DNA of 64,000 bases. Origin: Loktanella salsilacus. Lineage in GTDB: Bacteria > Pseudomonadota > Alphaproteobacteria > Rhodobacterales > Rhodobacteraceae. This document shows positions 28,128 through 37,452 of this stretch, one piece after another. The DNA is taken from NCBI RefSeq assembly GCF_900114485.1, contig NZ_FOTF01000015.1, positions 19,966 through 83,965 of the forward strand, read 5' to 3'. Positions within the stretch are counted from its first letter, which is position 1; the number at the start of each line of letters is the position of its first letter. The position numbers and the translations under genes were made by a program. Under the pieces are notes generated by a model that saw nothing but the letters and a program-made list of their open reading frames with translations, was not told the origin of the DNA and searched no databases.

Positions 28128-29107
28128 GCGCCGCGCAAGGGGGCAAGGGCCGCGCGGGCGGCGACGGCGGGGGTCATCTCGCCGCGGGCGACGGCGTCTT
28201 CTAGCGTCGTCATGCGCGCGCGCAGGTCAGGGTCACGGGTCAGTAGCGCCATGACTTCAGCCCGCAAGTCTTCGGTAAACCAGTGGCGGGCCTGATCGGC
28301 GCGGGTGCTGGCAAAGATGCCTGTCTCTTGCCGCCAGTGCGCCAGCGTTTCCATCCGGTCCCACGCGGTCTGCAACCCCGTGCTGTCCAGCGCCGACACG
28401 GTCATAGCCAGCGGATAGCCTTCCATATCTTGTGGCCGCTTGCGCAGCAGGCGCAGCGCGCCCGCGTAATCGGCGCAGGTGCGCATGGCTTGCGGTTTTA
28501 GCTCTCCATCTGCTTTGTTCACAAGGATCATGTCGGCCATTTCCATGATCCCGCGCTTGACGCCCTGCAGCTCGTCCCCGCCAGCAGGCGCAAGCAGCAG
28601 CACGAACAGATCCGCCATCTGGGCGACGACCGTCTCCGACTGCCCGACGCCCACGGTTTCGATCAGCACCACGTCAAAGCCAGCCGCCTCGCACAGGCGT
28701 ACGGCATCGCGGGTCCGGCGGGCCACGCCGCCAAGCTGCGTCTGGCTGGGGGACGGGCGGATAAAGGCCGCAGGATCGCGGCTCAGATGCTCCATCCGGG
28801 TTTTGTCACCCAAGATTGACCCGCCAGAGCGGGCAGAGGAGGGGTCCACCGCCAACACCGCAACCCGCAAGCCCCGCGCCGTCAGCATCAGGCCAAAGGT
28901 TTCGATGAACGTCGATTTGCCAACACCCGGCGTGCCCGACAGACCAATCCGCAGCGCCTGCCTGTCCGTGCCAAGCTGGTCCAGCAGATCCAAGGCAAGG
29001 CTACGATGATCGTCCCGACCGCTTTCGACCAAAGTGATCGCACGGGCGAGGGCGCGCCGGTCGCCGGCGCGGATTTGCTCAGTCAGAAGGGGAATATCGA
29101 ACCGCAT
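28124..29107 (-). CDS. meaB: Methylmalonyl-CoA mutase-associated GTPase MeaB
   Basis: A 327-residue G3E-type GTPase that loads and protects the cobalamin cofactor of methylmalonyl-CoA mutase. Walker A is GLSGTPGVGKSTFIE (about 56-70), switch regions follow in AVDPSSARSGGSILGDKTRM, the Walker B-like stretch is VVLIETVGVGQSE, and the base-recognition motif is LVNKADGE. With mce at 9.6 kb it points to a working propionyl-CoA pathway. Confidence 0.94.
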   Translation of the reverse strand: MRFDIPLLTEQIRAGDRRALARAITLVESGRDDHRSLALDLLDQLGTDRQALRIGLSGTPGVGKSTFIETFGLMLTARGLRVAVLAVDPSSARSGGSILGDKTRMEHLSRDPAAFIRPSPSQTQLGGVARRTRDAVRLCEAAGFDVVLIETVGVGQSETVVAQMADLFVLLLAPAGGDELQGVKRGIMEMADMILVNKADGELKPQAMRTCADYAGALRLLRKRPQDMEGYPLAMTVSALDSTGLQTAWDRMETLAHWRQETGIFASTRADQARHWFTEDLRAEVMALLTRDPDLRARMTTLEDAVARGEMTPAVAARAALAPLRGA

Positions 29108-29194
29108 GCACCCTACATATCGGGCCTGCGGTCTGTGTCCAGCATATGTCTTGGCTGGCCAGGGTCAGACAGCTTGCCCCTTGCAGGGTCAAGG

Positions 29195-29241
29195 TGGAGG
29201 CTCTGCCTCCACACCTCCGAGGTATTTTTGACCAGAAGAAG
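29195..29241 (+). repeat. Dispersed Rhodobacterales hairpin element
   Basis: The stem TGGAGG-CTCTG-CCTCCA is followed by CACCTCCGA and the conserved tail GGTATTTTTGACCAGAAG. It lies between the meaB start and the end of the small lipoprotein gene. Confidence 0.75.
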
Positions 29242-29248
29242 GGGGGCG

Positions 29249-29551
29249 TTAGCGGCAGCTACGCTCGGCCTGGCCGGTAAATTTGCGGTAACGGGTCCAG
29301 AAGGCTTCGTGCGTGCTGGAGTCCGACTGGCGGATATCCTGCGCCTTTTGCGGGTCTTCGAAAAAGGTCGAAGCCAGTTTCTGGTCGCGGTTGGTCAGGG
29401 TGCCGTTTGCTGTCTTTTGGACGCACGAACACAAGGCCGAATTCGCCGCAGACCGGCCAGAGGCCATGCAAGCTTTGCCCATCTCGCCGCGCACGCCAGC
29501 GCCGCAAGAGTTAAGTGTCACGAGGGCGAGGCCCAGAAAAATAATACGCAT
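29249..29551 (-). CDS. Small lipoprotein of the so-called arginine transporter family
   Basis: A 100-residue exported protein. The N-terminus MRIIFLGLALVTLNSCGAGV has a lipobox-like end at Cys16. The body has four conserved Cys (KACMASGR, ALCSCVQK and the final RSCR) and the motif TFFEDPQKAQDIRQSD with FWTRYRKF. Rhodobacterales homologues are often annotated 'arginine transporter', but there is no membrane helix or binding fold to support that. I regard it as a lipoprotein of unknown role. Confidence 0.8.
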   Translation of the reverse strand: MRIIFLGLALVTLNSCGAGVRGEMGKACMASGRSAANSALCSCVQKTANGTLTNRDQKLASTFFEDPQKAQDIRQSDSSTHEAFWTRYRKFTGQAERSCR

Positions 29552-29722
29552 GAAATGTGCCTGTCTTATCTGACGCGCCCGGTTTGCCCAGTGTCATCGT
29601 CCTTACTGCCGTATCGCCATATTGGCGGAAAAACGCCTGCATTGCAATTCGCAATGACCATGACGCCGCCAAGAAAATACCGCATTCGCCGCTCACTCAG
29701 TCGTAAAAGGCATAGGTGGGAC

Positions 29723-31318
29723 ATGTTGCGGATTTCAAAGTTCATTCTGGCGCTGTGTCTTGTCGCGGGCGGTGCGCAGGCGGACCCGGCAGCCGAGCAG
29801 GTGCGCCGCGATGCTTATGCAGGCGATGTCGATGCGGTCGAAGCCGCGTTTGCACAGGCGCACAAGGATCACAGCGCAGGTGTGCTGCCACTGGATGACC
29901 TGCGCAGCTTGGTCAGCGTTCTGAACACTACCCATCCTGATTTGATCGCTTTTCAATCGCAGTGGCTGACAGCCTATCCTGCGTCGCCCTATGCGCTGAC
30001 CTTGCGGGCAAACGGCTATTTTGATGCGGCATTTAGGGCGCGCGGCCATGAATTTAGCAATCGGACCCACCCTGACGCGCTGCAGGCTTTTCACGATCTG
30101 GGCGAGGCGGCGACGCAGATGGCGCTGCAAGCGTATGACATCGCGCCTGACTATGTTCCCGCAGCGGACACTTTGCTGTCGTTGCAAAATGTGACGCACC
30201 CTCTGGATGACGCTGCGAAGTTTGCCTTGACGGCTGATGTGATGCAGTTCGCGCCCAATTTGGGCACGCTGCAACGTGCGCTGAGCAGCGCAGAGGAGAA
30301 GTGGGGTGGGGCGGGCCTGCCAGAGATCAAACGCTACTGCGACGCCTTTGCTGACCTGATTCCAACAGAGCCGGGGTTTACCACCGACGTTTGTATCGCC
30401 CGGATCGTCGGTTGGAATGCCCGCACAGGGCCGGAAATTGAGGCGGCCCGGAAGTTGGCCGAGACAACGGGTCACGTCAATCTTGGCGGCCTGCGGCGGC
30501 AACTGGCGCTTGAACGGCGAAGCCCTGCGGACCGCGCCGTGCTGGAGGCCTATTTGCTGCGGCGCGGGAATGACGATTGGTGGACAGCGAGCCAGTTTGC
30601 ACAGTCCTTTGACGTGACGCCAAATATCGACAACGCACTACGGACAATCGACTGGCTGGCCTTGTCGCGAAGGCGCGATGGGTTGCGGCACGATCCCTTT
30701 AACGCCGGCGTTATCGACTTTTTGCTCAATCAGGCCTGGTCCACCCGTCCCGGCAAGGCGGGTCATCCTGTGTTAACGGACGGCACCCGGCGCATCTTGC
30801 GCAAACGGCTGACCCTGGCGCATCCGTTTGACGCCGCGGTCTGGTTTGAAACCGGACAGTATATGTTCGTGGACAGCGATGACGACGCGCCGTTCGTCCC
30901 CTATTTCGAAAATGCGATCTACTACAGCCAGCACGATGCTGGCATTCTGCAACAGGTCATGATCATGACACTGCGTGCGCTGCAAACGGAGGATTGGCTA
31001 TCGGGTGCGACCGGCGATGCCGCCCCCGCCATCACCCGCGATGCGGCGCAGCTTTGCCCCGTCATCCGGCTGTCGCGCGTCTTCGAAGCAGTGTGCGCCA
31101 ACGCCCTTTATGGCACCTGCGAGGATATGTCAGAGGCCTATCCCATGGCTGCGATTAAGGCGGCTGTCACATCAAACAACCTGTGCCAGCACGAACGCAC
31201 GGCCGCGGTTCAGGATTTGCTGTACGCACCCGTGACAATCCCGGCGGGCGACATCCTGTCCGGCATTGCCAACCGGGGCGAAGCTGTGGACCCGAACGGT
31301 TTCGCGCTGGCCCCCTAG
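29723..31318 (+). CDS. Exported DUF4034-like protein
   Basis: A 531-residue protein with a signal peptide (MLRISKFILALCLVAGGAQA) and ribosome-site sequences AAAAGG and AGGTGG before the ATG at 29723. The body is alpha-helical, with TPR-like stretches such as WLTAYPASPYALTLRANGYF and ALQAYDIAPDYVPAADTLLS, resembling DUF4034. Later Cys residues (IKRYCDAF, TDVCIARI, AQLCPVIR, VCANALYGTCEDM, NNLCQHER) may form disulfides. No enzyme motif is visible. It stands alone. Confidence 0.72.
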   Translation: MLRISKFILALCLVAGGAQADPAAEQVRRDAYAGDVDAVEAAFAQAHKDHSAGVLPLDDLRSLVSVLNTTHPDLIAFQSQWLTAYPASPYALTLRANGYFDAAFRARGHEFSNRTHPDALQAFHDLGEAATQMALQAYDIAPDYVPAADTLLSLQNVTHPLDDAAKFALTADVMQFAPNLGTLQRALSSAEEKWGGAGLPEIKRYCDAFADLIPTEPGFTTDVCIARIVGWNARTGPEIEAARKLAETTGHVNLGGLRRQLALERRSPADRAVLEAYLLRRGNDDWWTASQFAQSFDVTPNIDNALRTIDWLALSRRRDGLRHDPFNAGVIDFLLNQAWSTRPGKAGHPVLTDGTRRILRKRLTLAHPFDAAVWFETGQYMFVDSDDDAPFVPYFENAIYYSQHDAGILQQVMIMTLRALQTEDWLSGATGDAAPAITRDAAQLCPVIRLSRVFEAVCANALYGTCEDMSEAYPMAAIKAAVTSNNLCQHERTAAVQDLLYAPVTIPAGDILSGIANRGEAVDPNGFALAP

Positions 31319-31499
31319 ACGCACCGCGCGCCCTTGAAAAGCGGCGCGGCCCACCGGGATATTTGCCCGCTGGCAGAGGGCGGCCACCCTATTCGCGGCC
31401 AAATGTCCGCGCCCGTGTCATCGTGCCCGACAGCCCTTGCAAAATCGCGGCTGACCCGCCATTGACAGGGGCTAATTTCAGACCTTTTGGGGCCGCGCC

Positions 31500-33299
31500 A
31501 TGACCGATCTTTCGCACATCCGCAATTTCTCGATCGTGGCACACATTGACCACGGGAAATCCACGCTGGCTGACCGCCTGATCCAGTCCACCGGCACCGT
31601 CGCCGACCGGGACATGAAGGCACAGATGCTGGACTCTATGGATATCGAGCGTGAGCGCGGTATCACCATCAAAGCGCAGACCGTGCGGATCGACTACAAG
31701 GCCGACAACGGCGAGATGTATGTCCTGAACCTGATCGACACCCCCGGTCACGTCGACTTTGCCTACGAGGTCTCCCGCTCCATGCGCGCGGTCGAAGGCT
31801 CGCTTTTGGTCGTCGACAGCACCCAAGGGGTCGAGGCGCAGACGCTGGCCAACGTGTATCACGCGCTGGACGCTGACCACGAAATCGTGCCGGTCCTGAA
31901 CAAGATCGACCTGCCAGCGTCCGAATGTGACCGCGTCGCCGCCCAGATCGAAGACGTCATCGGCATCGACGCATCCCAAGCGATCCGCGTCAGCGCCAAA
32001 ACCGGCGTCGGCATCAAGGAAACGCTAGAGGCCGTCGTTCACCGCCTGCCGGCGCCCAAGGGCGACCGCGATGCGCCGCTCAAGGCGATGCTGGTCGATT
32101 CTTGGTACGACAGCTATCTGGGCGTCGTCGTGCTGGTGCGCATCATCGACGGTGTGCTGAAACTCAAGGACCGCGTGCGGTTCATGTCCAACGACACCGT
32201 CCACCTGATTGACCGCCTTGGCGTGTTCAAACCCGGCATGCTGCCGATGGACCAGCTTGGCCCCGGCGAAATCGGCTTCTTTACCGCCCAGATCAAAGAG
32301 GTCCGCGACACCCGCGTCGGCGACACGATCACCAGCGAACGCAAAGGCGCGACGCAGGCGCTGCCGGGCTTCAAGCCTGCCCAGCCCGTCGTGTTCTGTG
32401 GCCTGTTCCCCGTCGATTCGTCCGAATTCGAGGATCTGCGCAACGCCATCGACAAACTGGCGCTGAACGACGCCTCTTTCAGCTTCGAGATGGAAACCTC
32501 CGCCGCGCTTGGCTTTGGTTTCCGCTGCGGTTTCCTTGGCCTGCTGCACCTTGAAGTCATCCGCGACCGGATCGAGCGGGAATACAACATCGACCTGATC
32601 ACCACCGCGCCATCGGTGGTTTACCACATCTTTATGAAGGACGGGACGCAGCAGGACCTGCACAACCCCGCCGACATGCCCGACCTGACCTTTGTCGACC
32701 ATATCGAAGAACCGCGGATCAAGGCGACGATCCTTGTGCCCGACGAATACCTTGGCGACGTGCTGAAGCTGTGCCAAGACCGCCGCGGCGTGCAGCTAGA
32801 CCTGACCTATGCGGGCAGCCGCGCGATGGTCGTCTATGATCTGCCCCTGAACGAGGTGGTGTTCGACTTCTACGACCGCCTGAAATCCGTGACCAAGGGC
32901 TATGCGTCCTTTGACTACAACCTGACCGGTTACCAAGAGGATAACTTGGTCAAGATGTCGCTGCTGGTGAACGATGAACCCGTCGACGCGCTGTCGATGA
33001 TGGTTCACCGCGACCGGGCCGAAATGCGCGGCCGCGCCATGGTCGAAAAGCTAAAAGAGCTGATCCCCCGCCACATGTTCAAAATCCCGATCCAAGCGGC
33101 CATCGGCGGCAAAGTCATCGCCCGCGAAACCCTGTCCGCCCTGCGCAAAGACGTGACGGCCAAATGCTACGGCGGCGACGCCACGCGCAAACGCAAGCTG
33201 CTGGACAAGCAGAAGGCGGGTAAGAAGAAGATGCGCCAATTCGGTAGCGTGAACATTCCGCAGGAAGCGTTTATTTCGGCGTTGAAGATGGATAGCTAA
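31500..33299 (+). CDS. lepA: Elongation factor 4 (LepA)
   Basis: A 599-residue translational GTPase that back-translocates or remodels stalled ribosomes. G1 is [15 protein letters not shown]2 [12 protein letters not shown]3 DTPGHVDF, G4 NKIDLP; the LepA-specific C-terminal domain ends [19 protein letters not shown]. The size equals the family norm. TTGACA at 31462-31467 lies close upstream but lacks a good -10, and no strong ribosome site is seen. It is followed after only two bases by the AT-rich DUF262 gene. Confidence 0.97.
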   Translation: MTDLSHIRNFSIVAHIDHGKSTLADRLIQSTGTVADRDMKAQMLDSMDIERERGITIKAQTVRIDYKADNGEMYVLNLIDTPGHVDFAYEVSRSMRAVEGSLLVVDSTQGVEAQTLANVYHALDADHEIVPVLNKIDLPASECDRVAAQIEDVIGIDASQAIRVSAKTGVGIKETLEAVVHRLPAPKGDRDAPLKAMLVDSWYDSYLGVVVLVRIIDGVLKLKDRVRFMSNDTVHLIDRLGVFKPGMLPMDQLGPGEIGFFTAQIKEVRDTRVGDTITSERKGATQALPGFKPAQPVVFCGLFPVDSSEFEDLRNAIDKLALNDASFSFEMETSAALGFGFRCGFLGLLHLEVIRDRIEREYNIDLITTAPSVVYHIFMKDGTQQDLHNPADMPDLTFVDHIEEPRIKATILVPDEYLGDVLKLCQDRRGVQLDLTYAGSRAMVVYDLPLNEVVFDFYDRLKSVTKGYASFDYNLTGYQEDNLVKMSLLVNDEPVDALSMMVHRDRAEMRGRAMVEKLKELIPRHMFKIPIQAAIGGKVIARETLSALRKDVTAKCYGGDATRKRKLLDKQKAGKKKMRQFGSVNIPQEAFISALKMDS

Positions 33300-33301
33300 T
33301 C

Positions 33302-34420
33302 ATGACAAAATCGCTTGTAGATCAAGTTGCATTGGCCAAAAGATCAGTCAATACAGATTCTCTTTCCTTTTCGCTTAATGAATTTGTCGGGATGTATGAG
33401 GCAGGTGAGATAAATATCCACCCAGCGTTTCAGCGGACGTTTCGTTGGGGCGTGAAGCAACAATCTAATTTGATAGAATCACTACTGATAGGTGTGCCGC
33501 TTCCTTCGATATTCGTTTTTGAAAATCCGAATGGAATATGGGAGTTGGTAGACGGATTGCAGCGGTCTTCTACAATTTTTAAGTTTTTGGGCGTATTAAA
33601 GGACGCGGTAACTGGTGGAATGCAGCCTCCATCAGCTCTGGTAGGCACGAAGTATTTGGACGGGCTAGAAGGATTGGTCTGGAAGAAGAGTGCCGATGTG
33701 GAGAATTTAGATATTGATTCTCAAAATGAAATGGACCCTACTCTTCAATTGTTTCTAAAGCGTTGTCGTATAAATGTAGAGGTGTTGAAGCAGCCTAGCG
33801 ATCCTGCTACAAAATTCGACCTTTTTCAAAGGTTGAATAGGGGCGGTTCAGTTGCAAATGATCAAGAGGTTAGAACTTGTACTGTTGTGATGAAGTCCCC
33901 TGATCATGCTGAGAAAATTGTCGAACTAGCAGCTAGTTCAGCATTTCTTGCTATTTGCCAGCTCTCAGATGATGATATAAAGAAGCAGAAGGACGTAGAG
34001 TACGCAACAAGACTAATCTGCCATACCTATTACGATTTGACTGGTCGTGAGGATTTAAATGAATTCCTTGACCGGGCCATCCTTCAGGCGCTTGATGATT
34101 TTAGCGTACATGCAATAGCAGGCGATGCAGCCGCTGCTGCTCAACTTGTAATGGATGCTTGTGGGGAGAACGCTTTAATATCACCAAGCGCATCGAGGCG
34201 GGTTTTAACAATGCAGGGCTTAGAGGTAGTCTTGGTTGGAGTTGCACGAAATTATGCTAGTATCGCCGAACGGCCAGATCCTGTTGCTTATGTAAAGAAG
34301 CGTGTTGATGAGTTTTGGACGTCAAGTGATAGCTCGACAATTACTAGTTCAGGTATGCGCGCTACTGACCGTTTGTCTCGAACTATTCCGTTAGGTGCCT
34401 CTTGGTTCTCAAAAGGGTAA
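33302..34420 (+). CDS. DUF262 domain protein, GmrSD/ParB-like, likely defence component
   Basis: A 372-residue protein with an N-terminal DUF262 domain. INIHPAFQRTFRWGVKQQSN (Gln44/Arg45) and DGLQRSSTIFKFL (84-88, variant of DGQQR) are the nucleotide-hydrolysis/ParB-like motifs shared with GmrS-type restriction subunits. VKQPSDPATKFDLFQRLNRGG is a second conserved stretch. No DUF1524 HNH nuclease domain follows, so it is not a full GmrSD enzyme. Its DNA is AT-rich: 20 G/C of 60 at 33721-33780, against 41 of 60 in lepA at 33121-33180. It starts two bases after the lepA stop and is followed after one base by the HEPN gene. Inferred role: sensor or regulator of the HEPN effector. Confidence 0.85.
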   Translation: MTKSLVDQVALAKRSVNTDSLSFSLNEFVGMYEAGEINIHPAFQRTFRWGVKQQSNLIESLLIGVPLPSIFVFENPNGIWELVDGLQRSSTIFKFLGVLKDAVTGGMQPPSALVGTKYLDGLEGLVWKKSADVENLDIDSQNEMDPTLQLFLKRCRINVEVLKQPSDPATKFDLFQRLNRGGSVANDQEVRTCTVVMKSPDHAEKIVELAASSAFLAICQLSDDDIKKQKDVEYATRLICHTYYDLTGREDLNEFLDRAILQALDDFSVHAIAGDAAAAAQLVMDACGENALISPSASRRVLTMQGLEVVLVGVARNYASIAERPDPVAYVKKRVDEFWTSSDSSTITSSGMRATDRLSRTIPLGASWFSKG

Positions 34421-34421
34421 T

Positions 34422-35081
34422 ATGTCTTTTGATTTTGAAACGGAACTGGCGACTGAGCGAGTGCGCCGCGTTCGGGAGCTGTCAAATGCTAGGCTATTGT
34501 TTATAGATGCCAGTAACTCACTAAAAGTGGCGGCGTCTCATGGTTTGATAGTCTTGTGTTATGCCCATTGGGAAGGTTATTATAATTTTTGCACAAGGGT
34601 TTACGTAAGATATATTAACTCACTTGGGGTTCGAATATTAGACATAAATCCAGCACTTCTGGCCTGCGAAATCGATCCTTTTCTTGATTCCTTGCGATCA
34701 AAAGACTTTAAAGTTCAGCATCGACCTAAGTTTGCTCGAGATGTTTACTCGAAAGTTGAAACTAGAAAACTTCTTGGAAATTTAAAACTTCTTTCTGCTG
34801 CGTCCAATCTTGATTTTGAAAGATTAAAGTTATGTGCGGCGACTCTGGACCTAGACTTGTCAGATTTGCTGCGACATGAGAACTTTATTAAGCACGAGTT
34901 GGTTAAATGGCGACATCAAGTGGCACACGGTGATGTTCCTGAGCTTGATGAAGTTGATTTCTTGGATCACACCTCAAAAACTGAGAATTTGCTATTGCTG
35001 CTTAAAACTGTTTTTGAGGACAGATTGCTTTCATATGAGTCCTCTGTTTCGGAAGCACATAATGCTGGATTAGAAGTATGA
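34422..35081 (+). CDS. HEPN-domain protein, MAE_28990/MAE_18760 type, putative RNase effector
   Basis: A 219-residue, mostly helical protein. The HEPN signature R-x4-H is Arg164 to His169 in WRHQVAHG, and the upstream LIVLCYAHWEGYYNF (about 43-57) matches the MAE_28990/MAE_18760 group. HEPN proteins with this motif are usually metal-independent RNases in toxin-antitoxin or abortive-infection systems. ATG at 34422 has AAAAGGG directly upstream. Its stop codon shares ATGA with the PhnA gene. Base use is AT-rich (19 G/C of 60 at 34561-34620). Inferred role: effector of a two-gene immunity cassette. Confidence 0.83.
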   Translation: MSFDFETELATERVRRVRELSNARLLFIDASNSLKVAASHGLIVLCYAHWEGYYNFCTRVYVRYINSLGVRILDINPALLACEIDPFLDSLRSKDFKVQHRPKFARDVYSKVETRKLLGNLKLLSAASNLDFERLKLCAATLDLDLSDLLRHENFIKHELVKWRHQVAHGDVPELDEVDFLDHTSKTENLLLLLKTVFEDRLLSYESSVSEAHNAGLEV

Positions 35082-35587
35082 CCTGCCCCCTCTGCGCGAC
35101 CCCCAATACCCCGCTCGTCCCCACACCTGTCCCCGGCGGCCCGGCGGACGCGTCCGTGGACCTCTGCGGGATTTGTATCGACCAGCATGATAGCCCGACG
35201 AACCCGGATCACTTCCGCAGCCTTGCCACCACCATGTGGTCCGAAGACCCTGCCGTGCAGGTCCTCGCCTTTCGCACGCTGCAAAAGATCGACGCGCCTT
35301 GGGCGGATGATCTGCTGGGGCAGCTGTACCTTGACGACGACACCCGCGCTTGGGCCGAAAACGTCGCCGCAGACAGCCAGCACAAGGACGCGAACGGCGT
35401 CACGCTAAACACCGGCGACACGGTCACGCTGATCAAGGACCTGACCGTCAAGGGCGCGGGCTTTACCGCCAAGCGCGGCACGGCGGTGCGGCGGATATCC
35501 CTTGTCGCGGACAATCCCGCCCATATCGAAGGCCGGGTTGAAGGCCAGCGCATCGTGATCCTCACTGAATTCGTCAAGAAGTCCTGA
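35078..35587 (+). CDS. PhnA/YjdM family protein
   Basis: A 169-residue protein with an N-terminal zinc ribbon (MTCPLCATPN and LCGICIDQ) and the C-terminal PhnA core KDANGVTLNTGDTVTLIKDL with KGAGFTAKRGTAVRRISLV. The name comes from alkylphosphonate studies, but the family's activity is not established and no phn genes are nearby. G+C content returns abruptly to the genome norm here. Its ATG overlaps the HEPN stop, although it very probably belongs to the ancestral locus downstream of lepA. Confidence 0.86.
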   Translation: MTCPLCATPNTPLVPTPVPGGPADASVDLCGICIDQHDSPTNPDHFRSLATTMWSEDPAVQVLAFRTLQKIDAPWADDLLGQLYLDDDTRAWAENVAADSQHKDANGVTLNTGDTVTLIKDLTVKGAGFTAKRGTAVRRISLVADNPAHIEGRVEGQRIVILTEFVKKS

Positions 35588-35650
35588 CACCGCTTCACAT
35601 CCGCGCCAAACCCGTCATTCTGCCGCCAAAGCATCAACGGGAGAGACGAC

Positions 35651-36517
35651 ATGAAACTGGCATTCCTTGGACTGGGCGTGATGGGCTATCCGATGGCCGG
35701 ACATCTGGCCAAAACCCACGACGTCACGGTCTATAACCGCACGGCCGCCAAGGCGCAGGCCTGGGTCGATCAGCACGGCGGCGCAATGGCGGACACGCCA
35801 GAGGCCGCGGCAAACGGCGCGGATATCGTGCTGGCCTGCGTCGGCAACGACGACGACCTGCGCAGCGTGACGACGGGGCAGGGCGGCGCATTCGCGGGCA
35901 TGAAGCCCGGCGCGATCTTCGTCGACCACACCACCGTCAGCGCGCAGGTCACGGCCGAACTTTACGCGGCCGCCAAAGCCGCAGGCCTGCACTTTGTCGA
36001 TGCCCCCGTCAGCGGCGGGCAGGCGGGCGCGGAAAACGGCCAGCTGTCGATCATGTGCGGCGGCGACCAAGACGCTTACGCCAGCGCCGAACCCGTCATG
36101 CAGGTCTATGCCAAGCTATGCCGCCGCATCGGTGACAGCGGCGCAGGCCAGATGACCAAAATGTGCAACCAGATCGCCATCGCCGGCCTTGTCCAAGGCC
36201 TGTCAGAGGCGCTGCACTTTGCCCAAAAGGCGGGCCTAGATGGCGAAGCCGTGGTCGAGGTGATCAGCCAAGGTGCCGCCGGATCGTGGCAAATGGCGAA
36301 CCGCTATCAGACTATGCTGGGCGACAAATGGGACCACGGTTTCGCCGTCGACTGGATGCGCAAAGACCTTGGGATTTGCCTTGCCGCCGCTGACGCAAAC
36401 GGCGCAAGCCTGCCCGTCACCGCACTGGTCGATCAGTTTTACAAAGATGTGCAAAAACTGGGCGGCGGCCGCTGGGATACCTCTAGCCTGCTGAAACGTC
36501 TGCAGGCGATGGGCTAA
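35651..36517 (+). CDS. NAD(P)-dependent 3-hydroxyisobutyrate dehydrogenase family protein
   Basis: A 288-residue beta-hydroxyacid dehydrogenase. The Rossmann motif is MKLAFLGLGVMGYPMAGHLA with the next strand VTVYNRT (Arg suggests NADP). The substrate motif is FVDAPVSGGQAGAENGQLSI and the catalytic Lys is in GAGQMTKMCNQI. GAMWQ-like residues and the C-terminal helix bundle are normal. Substrates of this family include 3-hydroxyisobutyrate, tartronate semialdehyde and succinic semialdehyde; the nearby glycerate kinase makes the second worth considering. Confidence 0.88.
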   Translation: MKLAFLGLGVMGYPMAGHLAKTHDVTVYNRTAAKAQAWVDQHGGAMADTPEAAANGADIVLACVGNDDDLRSVTTGQGGAFAGMKPGAIFVDHTTVSAQVTAELYAAAKAAGLHFVDAPVSGGQAGAENGQLSIMCGGDQDAYASAEPVMQVYAKLCRRIGDSGAGQMTKMCNQIAIAGLVQGLSEALHFAQKAGLDGEAVVEVISQGAAGSWQMANRYQTMLGDKWDHGFAVDWMRKDLGICLAAADANGASLPVTALVDQFYKDVQKLGGGRWDTSSLLKRLQAMG

Positions 36518-36571
36518 ATTGGGCCAGCTGGTTTCACAACAACGCCCCTGCGGGCGCGAAAGGACATCACC

Positions 36572-37354
36572 ATGAATATGACCGGCAAGAACTGCATCGT
36601 CACCGGCGCCGCTAGCGGCATCGGCAAGGCGATCGCTATGAAATACATCTCTGACGGGGCCAACGTCGCCATCGCCGACTTGAAACTGGACGCCGCACAA
36701 GCCGTCGCGGACGAGCTGACCGCCATGGGCCCCGGCCGCGCCATCGCGGTTGAGATGGACGTCACAGACGAGGACGCGGTAAACGCAGGCGTGCAAAAAA
36801 CCGTGGATGACCTGGGCAGCGTCGACGTGCTGGTCAGCAACGCTGGCATCCAGATCGTCCACCGGATCGAGGATTTCCCCTTTGCCGAGTGGAAAAAGAT
36901 GCTCGCCATCCACCTCGACGGGGCCTTCCTGACGACCAAGGCCTGCCTGCCGCATATGTACGCCCAAGGCAGCGGCACCGTGATCTACATGGGCTCGGTC
37001 CACTCGAAAGAGGCATCGCCCCTGAAATCCGCTTACGTCACCGCGAAACATGGCCTGATGGGTCTGTCGCGCACTTTGGCTAAAGAGGGCGGCCCCAAAG
37101 GCGTACGCAGCCACGTCATTTGCCCCGGCTTTGTGAAAACCCCGCTGGTGGAAAAGCAGATCCCCGAACAGGCCCGCGACCTAGGCATTTCCGAAGAAGA
37201 GGTCGTCAGCAAAGTGATGCTGGGCAAGACCGTGGACACCGAATTCACCACGATCGAAGACATCGCAAACCTCGCCTGGCTCTTCGCCGCGTTCCCGACA
37301 AATGCTTTGACCGGCCAGTCTATCGTCGCCAGCCACGGCTGGTTCATGAACTAG
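36572..37354 (+). CDS. bdhA: 3-hydroxybutyrate dehydrogenase (SDR)
   Basis: A 260-residue SDR enzyme that oxidises (R)-3-hydroxybutyrate to acetoacetate with NAD. The cofactor motif is [14 protein letters not shown] with Asp in IADLK (NAD preference); the active site is Ser in [10 protein letters not shown] and Tyr-x3-Lys in [12 protein letters not shown]. The stretch [20 protein letters not shown] is diagnostic of this enzyme group. It serves polyhydroxybutyrate breakdown. It is 54 bases downstream of the previous gene and may share its transcript. Confidence 0.93.
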   Translation: MNMTGKNCIVTGAASGIGKAIAMKYISDGANVAIADLKLDAAQAVADELTAMGPGRAIAVEMDVTDEDAVNAGVQKTVDDLGSVDVLVSNAGIQIVHRIEDFPFAEWKKMLAIHLDGAFLTTKACLPHMYAQGSGTVIYMGSVHSKEASPLKSAYVTAKHGLMGLSRTLAKEGGPKGVRSHVICPGFVKTPLVEKQIPEQARDLGISEEEVVSKVMLGKTVDTEFTTIEDIANLAWLFAAFPTNALTGQSIVASHGWFMN

Positions 37355-37363
37355 GGGGCGTCC

Positions 37364-37410
37364 CCTTCTTCTGGTCTTAAATACCTCGGGGGGGTGGGGG
37401 CAGCGCCCCC
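37364..37410 (-). repeat. Dispersed Rhodobacterales hairpin element
   Basis: On the minus strand a GGGGGC-AGC-like G/C hairpin (GGGGG-CAGCG-CCCCC at 37396-37410 on plus) is followed by CCGAGGTATTTAAGACCAG and AAGAAGG. It lies between the convergent bdhA and mprF genes. Confidence 0.7.
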
Positions 37411-37412
37411 GC

Positions 37413-37442
37413 GGATCGGTCCGGGCTTGCCCGGACCGATCC
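37413..37442. terminator. Perfect 14-bp inverted repeat
   Basis: GGATCGGTCCGGGC and GCCCGGACCGATCC are exact complements separated by TT. It lies between convergent genes, 11 bases from the mprF stop, so a bidirectional transcript-end structure is likely. There is no long T run. Confidence 0.55.
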
Positions 37443-37452
37443 AATTAACCCA

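Noticed and set aside
29006..29722. Extension of the DUF4034-like gene back to 29006
   Set aside because: The upstream part overlaps the lipoprotein and meaB start regions and is non-homologous; a clear signal peptide and ribosome site support the start at 29723.
33302..35081. Prophage remnant or classical GmrSD restriction enzyme
   Set aside because: No integrase, structural phage gene or att duplication is present, and there is no DUF1524 nuclease domain; only two genes differ in composition.
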